From assembly GCA_011525095.1 (NCBI GenBank), contig WTIV01000123.1:1-13163 (forward strand): a DNA stretch of 13,163 nucleotides, read 5' to 3'. Under the pieces are notes generated by a model. That model had not been told where the DNA came from, searched no databases, and was given only the letters and a program-made list of their open reading frames with translations. The position numbers and the translations under genes were made by a program. Positions 7,380-13,163 of the stretch are shown piece by piece. Within the stretch, counting starts at the first letter, position 1, and every line of letters starts with the position of its first letter. This DNA comes from Methanobacteriota archaeon. Lineage in GTDB: Archaea > Thermoplasmatota > Poseidoniia > Poseidoniales > Poseidoniaceae.

Positions 7380-8570
7380 CTATTTTACTAACTTCGCCCA
7401 TCCCTTCAAAACTAAGAATGTTGCACCTGCTTCATGAATTTCCACAACATCTCCAGCTGCTGCGTCTACCACACGTTCATCAAATCTAGCAACCGCATCA
7501 TCCACCGTCATTTCTACACGGACTAGTTCATCTCTAGAGAGTGCAATACCTTCACTCAAACAATCAAATGAATCTGATTTATCAGGATCTAAACGACTTA
7601 GCGGAAACTCAGTGACTCGCATTCCGCTTTTTCCGTGTAATGAACCCGGCCACCTAATTTGGCGACGTGTATCAATAGTAACAACTTCATCAGTTTCACC
7701 AGCATTACCCAATACAACGCTGGTGTCAGCACGGATTAAATTCTGGAATAGCAAACCGTGATTATTTAGTGCTGTTAATCTTCCATCGATCACTCTCTCT
7801 CTTCGGTTGGAATCTTGCATTAATTCCGCTAATTTTTCAATACTAGATTTGCCTCGTAAACCCTTCAGCCCTTCCCTATCCATCATTTCCTGAAGGTTCG
7901 CTGTGATTGTGTTGAGTAATTTCACATCACCTTGATTGATTTGATCTAACTTTGAAATAACTGATTTGATTCCTTTGGATACTCTTTTTGCCCAACCTGT
8001 AGCATTTGGATTTCTTGACCGCTCTAACAGATCACTCACTTCAACGCCTTCACCTCGAATATGGCTTACAAGTTCCCTCCTAGCTTCGGAATCAAGGTGG
8101 AAAAATTTCGGGTCTCTGTAATGTAAGTGGAATCCTCGATGTCCAGAAAATGTAACTTGTAGGTGGTCTTCACTAAAGCCAAAATCAGGTTCGAGAAAAT
8201 CGTTCCACAAGGACCATGCCTGTTCTTGAATCACGCTAATCATCGCTGGAAAGTCTTTGTCGGTAACCCCCGGAAGGTGGTCACCATCCAAATCGAAAAT
8301 CAAATCCGCACCAAGCCAGTTTTTATCTGACATTTTCAATTCATGCGGTTTCTTCCAGTACGCGGTAGAGTAGAAACATGAGTGTTGAGGTCTCTCACAG
8401 ATAAATCGGCGCACATCATTCATGTCAGAGAATGCCTTGTGTCTAATCGGAGTACCGCCTCCGAATGGTATGAACATCCATTCCCTCGTTCTCAATCTTG
8501 GAGGTGTCCACAATTCTGCGGTACGGTAATATTGAGTAAACCGATGTGCGAATCTTGCCCAGCCTGAAAC
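7380..8570 (-). CDS. priS: DNA primase small (catalytic) subunit PriS; start codon apparently GTT
   Basis: Archaeal/eukaryotic-type primase catalytic subunit, which makes primers on single-stranded DNA together with PriL. Counting from TTG 8513 it has the catalytic DLD (Asp74, Asp76), SGHRGFHLHY (123-132), and the third acidic residue Asp281 followed by IRWPGSLHGKSG (286-297), the family signature. The first ordinary start codon is TTG 8513, which has no ribosome binding site. The frame stays open upstream to a TGA at 8580-8582. The added residues include RFTQYYRTAEL, which looks like the conserved PriS N-terminal helix (F-x-x-YY before P-x-x-x-x-x-RE). A good GAGGTG (8576-8581) precedes GTT at 8568-8570 by 5 bases, the same spacing as the downstream gene at 7298. 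I therefore place the start at GTT 8570 (396 residues), with TTG 8513 (377 residues) as the conservative alternative. PriL is not in the window. Confidence 0.9.
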   Translation of the reverse strand, partial: VSGWARFAHRFTQYYRTAELWTPPRLRTREWMFIPFGGGTPIRHKAFSDMNDVRRFICERPQHSCFYSTAYWKKPHELKMSDKNWLGADLIFDLDGDHLPGVTDKDFPAMISVIQEQAWSLWNDFLEPDFGFSEDHLQVTFSGHRGFHLHYRDPKFFHLDSEARRELVSHIRGEGVEVSDLLERSRNPNATGWAKRVSKGIKSVISKLDQINQGDVKLLNTITANLQEMMDREGLKGLRGKSSIEKLAELMQDSNRRERVIDGRLTALNNHGLLFQNLIRADTSVVLGNAGETDEVVTIDTRRQIRWPGSLHGKSGMRVTEFPLSRLDPDKSDSFDCLSEGIALSRDELVRVEMTVDDAVARFDERVVDAAAGDVVEIHEAGATFLVLKGWAKLVK

Positions 8571-8574
8571 AGTA

Positions 8575-8581
8575 CCACCTC
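8575..8581 (-). promoter_or_regulatory. Shine-Dalgarno site for priS that points to a GTT start
   Basis: On the minus strand the bases read GAGGTGG. The same hexamer GAGGTG precedes the genes starting at 7298 and 6181 by 5 and 6 bases. Here 5 bases after GAGGTG comes GTT (8570-8568), in frame with priS; no ATG, GTG or TTG lies in frame before 8513. Confidence 0.6.
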
Positions 8582-8614
8582 AATATGTTGGGTGACTAGG
8601 AGAGACTTGAACCT

Positions 8615-8818
8615 TCACTCTTTCCAGAATCGAGTCTGTCTTTGAATTTCCACTGTTGCGGTATCTGCGCCAGTAGCCTCGACATAATGTTCCCAGCAAA
8701 GATAGTGTTTGCCGTGGACCATTGCCTCGCCAAATGTTAGCCTAATTCCGCATTCATTGCAACGCGGACCGATTTCGCCGTTTGGCGTCTGTGCGAGTTC
8801 GATATGTTCGTGTGGCAC
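8615..8818 (-). CDS. Small zinc-binding protein (67 residues), function unknown
   Basis: A short ORF starting at GTG 8818, with a purine-rich AGGGAG about 4 bases upstream. It encodes a CNEC pair (Cys20, Cys23) and a later C-x-x-H (Cys41, His44), with His35 and His38 nearby, a pattern that fits a single zinc site. The C-terminal third is polar and lacks predicted structure. There is no signal peptide or membrane segment. It lies 49 bases after the deoxyhypusine hydroxylase-like gene and 44 bases before priS on the same strand. The clear ribosome binding site, zinc motif and fit into the operon argue that it is a real gene; no named family was recognised. It could be a nucleic-acid-binding or protein-binding zinc ribbon. 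Confidence 0.65.
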   Translation of the reverse strand: MPHEHIELAQTPNGEIGPRCNECGIRLTFGEAMVHGKHYLCWEHYVEATGADTATVEIQRQTRFWKE

Positions 8819-8867
8819 TGTTCTCCCTCGATGTTCCGTTGTAGGTACAGCCTTTGAATTTGGTGGG

Positions 8868-9350
8868 TTACCACTTAACCTCAGACGGTTCTTCGCAAAG
8901 TGCTAGTAAATCCAATGCGACTTCACAGGACTCTGAAACTTCAGGAAGTGGGTCGTGTAGGAAATTTTCCAAAACTGGTCTCGCCCGTCGGTCACCTATT
9001 GCTCCAAGGGCTTCTGCAGCTTCATGTCTAACCATTACATGCTCGTTTTCATTAGACAAAACGTCGATTAAGGTTGGTACTGCATGACTATCTTGCATTT
9101 GACCGAGGACGTATGCTAGTTCATGTCTTAGCAATGCACTACTTGCTGTGAATCCAGTGCAGAGAATTTCTACTGCCTCCTTTGAACGATCATTTCTAAG
9201 TGAAAATACTGCGCGCATTCTTTCGAACATTTTTGTTTCTTCATTCAATAACGTCTCTGCGAGTTTAGTTATCCTCGACTCTGTTGAAGGGGGAGCAGGG
9301 TCAACTGATCCGTACTCTGACACACCAGGAACTCTGTCTGCTACGCTCAT
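8868..9350 (-). CDS. Half-length deoxyhypusine hydroxylase-like HEAT-repeat protein
   Basis: 160 residues of HEAT-like helices. Deoxyhypusine hydroxylase (DOHH) hydroxylates deoxyhypusine on translation factor eIF5A/aIF5A using a di-iron centre held by four His-Glu motifs, two in each half of a ~300-residue protein. This protein has exactly two: RHE (His76, Glu77) and RHE (His109, Glu110), 33 residues apart, the same spacing I recall within each half of the human enzyme (56/89 and 207/240). Around them are AYVLGQMQ and VRHEAAEALGAIG, nearly identical to DOHH. It also carries SVDPAPP (15-21), FERMRAVFSLRN (42-53) and SESCEVALD (139-147), which match the linker and C-terminal half of human DOHH as remembered. 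ATG 9350 lies 8 bases after the upstream stop, so the protein is not visibly truncated. A homodimer could rebuild the four-motif site. A generic HEAT/PBS-lyase-like protein is the alternative. Confidence 0.8.
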   Translation of the reverse strand: MSVADRVPGVSEYGSVDPAPPSTESRITKLAETLLNEETKMFERMRAVFSLRNDRSKEAVEILCTGFTASSALLRHELAYVLGQMQDSHAVPTLIDVLSNENEHVMVRHEAAEALGAIGDRRARPVLENFLHDPLPEVSESCEVALDLLALCEEPSEVKW

Positions 9351-9358
9351 AGAAACCC

Positions 9359-10243
9359 CTACTCTTCAGCACCAATAAATTTCAATCCATCTACATCGAA
9401 TGATGCCTCTACAAGTCCAATGCTCTGACCTTCTTTCAAGAATCTTCGAATTGATTCTCTACCTTCTGGTTTGTAGTCGATTGTTCTGTCGTTGACATAC
9501 ATAGTCACGAATTTTCTGTTGGTATCATCATCGATACCTCTACCCCATTTTTTTGCAAATTGTAGGGCAACATCGGGATTAGAAATCGAATGTTCTATGC
9601 TCATTTTTGTGTACATAGTAATGTCTTCCATCATCTTTTGACCAAGGTCTTTTCGAACTACGTTTCCTCCTAGGGGCATTGGCAGACCACCAGTTCTCTC
9701 ATTCCACCATACTCCCAAGTCTACAAGAACATCCAAATCATGTTCAACATATGTCAACTGACCTTCGTGTATGATAAGACCTGATGTGTAAGTACCATCC
9801 AATATTTTAGGAATTATTTCATCAAATGCTACTACTTCGTAATCAAGATCTCCCCAGCACATCTTGATTCCAAGATACGCACTTGTTTTCAAGCCAGGAA
9901 CTGCGATTGGATTTGATTTGGCTTCTTCAATTGTGACTCCTTTTTTGGTTACAATCATTGGTCCATATCCTTCGCCCATCGATGCACCGCAATTCATCAA
10001 TGCATAGTCCTGGGCTATGTCCGGGTAAGCATGAATACTTACAGCAGACACCTCTAGTTCCTTATTCATTGCACGGTGATTTAGGGTTTCAATGTCTTGT
10101 AACTCGTGAACAAATTTATACCCTGGAGTTGGAAATGCATTTGTTGTCATTGCGTAGAACATAAATGCATCATCAGGGTCAGGCGAATGACCAATTCTGA
10201 CTATAAAATTCCCATCTTCATCTCGGGGTAATTCGGCTGCCAT
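9359..10243 (-). CDS. MqnA/MqnD-family protein (1,4-dihydroxy-6-naphthoate synthase-like)
   Basis: 294 residues from ATG 10243. The fold is that of periplasmic-binding-protein-like enzymes of futalosine menaquinone synthesis. The phosphate/substrate loop GHSPDPDDAFMFYAM is at 18-32, GLIIHEGQLTY at 155-165 (His159 aligns, from memory, with the proposed MqnD catalytic His), and WWNERTGGLPMPLGGNVV at 179-196, all close to MqnD. In classical MqnD the first loop reads more like SPCPNDTF; the DPDD version marks a separate subgroup of unproven function. No signal peptide, so it is cytoplasmic and enzyme-like rather than a transporter binding protein. No other menaquinone gene is in view. TTG 10270 is an alternative start with GGTGG 4-5 bases upstream. 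Either start overlaps the end of the copper ATPase gene (26 or 53 bases), so translation is probably coupled. The stop is 8 bases before the DOHH-like gene. Confidence 0.8.
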   Translation of the reverse strand: MAAELPRDEDGNFIVRIGHSPDPDDAFMFYAMTTNAFPTPGYKFVHELQDIETLNHRAMNKELEVSAVSIHAYPDIAQDYALMNCGASMGEGYGPMIVTKKGVTIEEAKSNPIAVPGLKTSAYLGIKMCWGDLDYEVVAFDEIIPKILDGTYTSGLIIHEGQLTYVEHDLDVLVDLGVWWNERTGGLPMPLGGNVVRKDLGQKMMEDITMYTKMSIEHSISNPDVALQFAKKWGRGIDDDTNRKFVTMYVNDRTIDYKPEGRESIRRFLKEGQSIGLVEASFDVDGLKFIGAEE

Positions 10244-12215
10244 GTCTGCGCCGAGCCATACCCCTTTCAAAAGACCACCGAAGTCGAATTGAATTCAAAA
10301 TAACACACATTGAAGAGAGGGACATTGCTGCAGCGGCAGACCAGGGTGGTAGAACCAAGCCGTGCGAGTGATACAACGCACCCATAGCAACCGGTAAAGC
10401 AAGCAGATTGTAACCAAATGCCCACACAAGGTTTTGACGGATATTCGTCCTAGTTTTACTTGCAAGATCTAGTGCGTCAATAGTTGACATCAAACCATCT
10501 CTTGTCAACACTATGTCACTGGAAACATCTGCAACCCCTGTTGCTGAAGAGACAGCTATACCAAGGTCAGATGCTGCGAGAGCTGCAGAATCATTGATCC
10601 CATCACCGACCATAGCAACGTTGGAAAGGCTCTCAATCAATTCTAACTTGTCTTCTGGTGTTTGATTACTTCGTGCATCAGTTATGTTCAATTCTGTAGC
10701 GACCCGTCTAACCTCTGATTCCTTATCACCACTTGATAATATGACTGAATCTAAAAATCGCAAAGCATCTACTGCGTCTTTTCTAATCGTATCCTTTATT
10801 CTGATTAGTCCAAGTAAAGATTCGCCTTGTTTGACTTCGATCCCATCATGTCCTTTGCCTACAGAGTATGATTTTCCATCGATTTTTCCTTTTACTCCCC
10901 AGCCAGGAATTGTAGTGACATCACTCGCTTCATACGTGTCAGAACACGATTTTACTATTGCAGTCGCAATTGGATGGTTTGTATGTATTTCTAATGATGC
11001 TGCGATTCTCAAACATTCCTCATTATCTGCGACGACTTCAAAATCACCTGTGGTAAGTGTTCCAGTTTTGTCAAAAACCACTACATCAATTTTTGATGCT
11101 GCTTCAAGTGCTCTATGTCCTTTCAGAAGAATCCCGTTTTTTGCACCTACACTGGTTCCAACAAACAGTGCAATTGGTGTTGCAAGACCCATGGCACATG
11201 GACAAGCGATTATCATGACGGTTATTGCCATGCGCAAAGAGGATTCTGTACCCATTGTTGGCCTCCAAAACAAGAATGTAGATACAGCCAATAGAATTAC
11301 TAACGGAACGAATATTCTTGCAATTTTGTCAACCGTTTTTTCGATTTCTGCTTTTTGTGATTGAGATTTATCTACTAGCCTAATTACTTCATCAATTCTG
11401 CTTGAGCCACTATCAGCATCTGCTCTGATTACTACACTACCATCAAGTATTGTACTTCCAGCCCAAACTGGGTCACCAGACTTGACAGGAACTGGCATAT
11501 TCTCGCCGGTAATTACCGACTGTTCTACGTCGGTCCATCCATCAAGAACAGTACCATCAACGGGAACCACCATACCGGCACTTAGAGATAACTCGTCGCC
11601 GACTTCGATATTACCAACACTAACCATAGAAGAAAGTTCAGCAAATGAGGAAGTTGCTGAACTCCTTGCTAATGATTCCAGACTATCTCCAAAACCAACA
11701 AACGCAATAACAATGAATGTGGCCTCCCACATTGCTTGATCCATGTTCGTCAAAGACCAGAATAATGCACAACAAAATGCTAGTAATACAAGGGTGTACA
11801 TATTAACTCCGTAAACAATCGAATCGAGTCCCTTTTGTACTACCTTCCAATTTAGGCCCAGAACTATGCACATCGAAAAAAATCCAAACATAGTCTGGTC
11901 ACTTTTTGCAGTCATTATGTAATACATCGCTAACAAAGAATATACCAAAGATATCGTAGAAATTTTGATTTCACGGTTTGATTTTTCTTTTTCGGATTTC
12001 CATTTTTGAAAATAATTGATTGGCTTTGATGCTTTGTATCCAGATCTATTTACTGCAGCGATTACATTTTCTACATCTACAGTTCCACTAAAACTCGCTG
12101 AACCTTTTGCGAGGTTAACCGCAACATTGCTTATTCCATCCAATTCAGAGATAACCGATTCAACCCTGCTGACGCAAACAGCACAAGTCATGCCGTCGAC
12201 GTCTATAGTCGCCAT
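10218..12215 (-). CDS. copA: Copper-transporting P1B-type ATPase, compact form
   Basis: 665 residues. One N-terminal heavy-metal-associated domain carries GMTCAVC (Cys11, Cys14). The core has about eight membrane helices, the actuator motif TGEN (236-239), the transmembrane metal site CPC (338-340), the phosphorylated Asp382 in DKTGTLT, NHP (413-415), SGD (495-497) where TGD is usual, and GDGIND (537-542). Helix 7-8 motifs GYNLLALP and MSLSS are those of Cu+ pumps (P1B-1). It should export Cu+ across the cytoplasmic membrane with ATP. Compared with A. fulgidus CopA from memory, the actuator domain lacks about 16 residues before VGDE, and the nucleotide-binding domain lacks a stretch before GLIRIKDT. 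ATG 12215 has GGAAG 6 bases upstream and sits just before the metal-binding domain; the longer frame to 12365 adds 50 unconvincing residues. First gene of the minus-strand run. Confidence 0.94.
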   Translation of the reverse strand: MATIDVDGMTCAVCVSRVESVISELDGISNVAVNLAKGSASFSGTVDVENVIAAVNRSGYKASKPINYFQKWKSEKEKSNREIKISTISLVYSLLAMYYIMTAKSDQTMFGFFSMCIVLGLNWKVVQKGLDSIVYGVNMYTLVLLAFCCALFWSLTNMDQAMWEATFIVIAFVGFGDSLESLARSSATSSFAELSSMVSVGNIEVGDELSLSAGMVVPVDGTVLDGWTDVEQSVITGENMPVPVKSGDPVWAGSTILDGSVVIRADADSGSSRIDEVIRLVDKSQSQKAEIEKTVDKIARIFVPLVILLAVSTFLFWRPTMGTESSLRMAITVMIIACPCAMGLATPIALFVGTSVGAKNGILLKGHRALEAASKIDVVVFDKTGTLTTGDFEVVADNEECLRIAASLEIHTNHPIATAIVKSCSDTYEASDVTTIPGWGVKGKIDGKSYSVGKGHDGIEVKQGESLLGLIRIKDTIRKDAVDALRFLDSVILSSGDKESEVRRVATELNITDARSNQTPEDKLELIESLSNVAMVGDGINDSAALAASDLGIAVSSATGVADVSSDIVLTRDGLMSTIDALDLASKTRTNIRQNLVWAFGYNLLALPVAMGALYHSHGLVLPPWSAAAAMSLSSMCVILNSIRLRWSFERGMARRRHGSRITPR

Positions 12216-12381
12216 CGTTACTTCCAGCCAACACGAACACTTCAAGTGGATGGTAGGTTGAAATACACAGGAAAAGTAGAATTTGCAAATAGAACCATCT
12301 CGGATTGTATACATTTTGGCATCAAAATCTTGCGTTATACTTTCAAGCCCCGTCCCCTCTAGCAAAAACAGGGCGAGTTCT
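12216..12381. promoter_or_regulatory. Divergent promoter region between copA and the beta-propeller gene
   Basis: 166 bases with no convincing ORF, between two genes pointing away from each other. On the plus strand GTTATACTT (12334-12342) is TATA-like and would place a start near 12362-12368, leaving a leader of about 15-20 bases. For copA the best candidate read on the minus strand is TGTATTTC around 12259-12266, about 45-50 bases before the ATG. No clear metal-regulator palindrome was seen. Box assignments are tentative. Confidence 0.35.
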
Positions 12382-13163
12382 GTGCGAGGTAAGTTTGGCT
12401 TGCTACTGACACTCTTTGCAGTGGTATCTCTTCCTTTTGCATCAGCTGTTCCTTCTGGACTAACTTATCTAGATTCAACTTGGTCTTCGCTTGAAGGAGA
12501 CGGTGGAGAATTAATTGCAATAAATCCAAACGGCACGATTCTTGCTTCTTACCATGGCAAAGACATCATATTTTTCAACGCAACAACTCTAGAGAGAGTA
12601 GGTAGCATTAGTTTTGATGAAGACATCTCAGCAATGAAGTTCAATCCGAATGGTTCTTTGCTTGCTGTAAATAAGAGGTCCACGGTGCATCTAAAAGAAT
12701 CGATAAGATTGATTGACATAAATGAGATGCAAGTTTTGGAAAGTAGCGTACAAGCAGATGATAGTTTTAGGAATATTGCTTGGAGTGTTGATGGTACTAT
12801 TTTGGCAGCGCAAGGTTATGACGGTGATGTCGAGCAATATAGAATCCCTAGTCTGACGCTAAAAAATACCCTGCAGGAAGTACATGTTGTCGATGTAACT
12901 TGTATCGATTACCGCTTGGATGGACAGTATATTCTAACCGGTGATGAAGCGGGTAGATGGGCTGTATGGGATTTACAAGGACAAAGACAGGGACCATATC
13001 GTGAATTTGGCCAAGAATTGGTCGATTGTAAATTCTCACCAGATGGTAATGACATTGTGTTCCTGGGTGAAGATGGCAATTTTACTTCTAGAGTATTCGG
13101 AGGAGCTGAAAAACATTCGATGATGGTAGATGGTGGAAAAGAAATAATATTCTCAGAAAATGG
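12382..13163 (+). CDS. Secreted beta-propeller (WD40-like) protein, N-terminal part (3' end outside window)
   Basis: The frame is open from GTG 12382 to the end of the window (260 codons). The N terminus is a classic signal peptide: MRGK, then a hydrophobic stretch GLLLTLFAVVSLPFA, then ASA as a probable cleavage site near residue 22. The mature part has at least five propeller-like blades. Each begins with a strand and turn of the pattern [FIW]-[NSR]-[PVL]-[ND]G (INPNG, FNPNG, WSVDG, YRLDG and FSPDG) and ends in hydrophobic strands such as WAVWDLQG. It should be exported or surface-attached and bind other molecules; no enzyme motif is visible. Weak ribosome site GCGAG lies before the GTG. 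A WD40 reading is more likely than PQQ or NHL propellers, but cannot be settled here. Divergent from copA. Confidence 0.82.
   Translation, partial: MRGKFGLLLTLFAVVSLPFASAVPSGLTYLDSTWSSLEGDGGELIAINPNGTILASYHGKDIIFFNATTLERVGSISFDEDISAMKFNPNGSLLAVNKRSTVHLKESIRLIDINEMQVLESSVQADDSFRNIAWSVDGTILAAQGYDGDVEQYRIPSLTLKNTLQEVHVVDVTCIDYRLDGQYILTGDEAGRWAVWDLQGQRQGPYREFGQELVDCKFSPDGNDIVFLGEDGNFTSRVFGGAEKHSMMVDGGKEIIFSEN

Noticed and set aside
8585..8617. On the minus strand AAGGTTCAAGTCTCTCCTAG followed by TCACCCA looks like a tRNA T-arm and acceptor end with CCA.
   Set aside because: The T-stem has a mismatch, no matching 5' acceptor strand (TGACTAG) or anticodon arm is found upstream, and that region codes for the end of the zinc protein. 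Probably coincidence, though a tRNA relic cannot be excluded.
10684..11364. A 226-codon plus-strand open frame opposite copA.
   Set aside because: The opposite strand carries all P-type ATPase motifs; this frame has no recognisable domain.
12216..12365. Possible 50-residue N-terminal extension of the copper ATPase.
   Set aside because: The extra residues look non-homologous, and ATG 12215 has a good ribosome site directly before the metal-binding domain.

Overview
The window looks like a piece of a streamlined archaeal chromosome, most likely a marine Thermoplasmatota relative (Marine Group II / Poseidoniales type). The archaeal signals are a eukaryote/archaea-type primase small subunit (PriS) and Shine-Dalgarno motifs of the GAGGTG/GGTGA kind. 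Genes are packed almost without gaps, and there is a lysine/alanine-tailed membrane protein and a proline-rich low-complexity protein of the sort common in that group. The taxonomic call is an inference; no rRNA is present. No mobile element, CRISPR array, rRNA or complete tRNA was seen.

Layout, left to right. (1) 1-985, plus strand: the end of glutamate formimidoyltransferase followed by formimidoyl-THF cyclodeaminase, two steps that pass a one-carbon unit from formiminoglutamate into the folate pool. (2) 986-3211, minus strand: methionyl-tRNA synthetase with a C-terminal tRNA-binding domain; its stop codon directly abuts that of the cyclodeaminase. (3) 3330-4376, plus strand: a CNNM/CorB-type membrane protein with a CBS pair, divergent from metG. 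(4) 12215 down to 4377, minus strand: eight closely spaced genes that read like one long operon or a chain of operons. In transcription order these are a Cu+ P-type ATPase, an MqnA/MqnD-like protein, a half-length deoxyhypusine hydroxylase-like HEAT protein, a 67-residue zinc-binding protein, primase small subunit PriS, a proline-rich/coiled-coil protein with a C-terminal duplicated module, an RDD-like four-helix membrane protein with H1-like tails, and a membrane-anchored alpha/beta hydrolase. Its last stop abuts the stop of the CNNM gene. (5) 12382-13163, plus strand: the start of a secreted beta-propeller protein that runs off the window and is divergent from the copper ATPase.

The points most worth a second look are these. 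The deoxyhypusine hydroxylase-like protein corresponds to only one half of the eukaryotic enzyme, yet keeps both His-Glu iron motifs at the exact family spacing and the inter-half linker motif. The primase reading frame clearly extends upstream of its first ordinary start codon, to a well-placed ribosome binding site followed by GTT. Other oddities are a copper ATPase with shortened actuator and nucleotide-binding domains, and a Gln in the first position of the KMSKS loop of MetRS.
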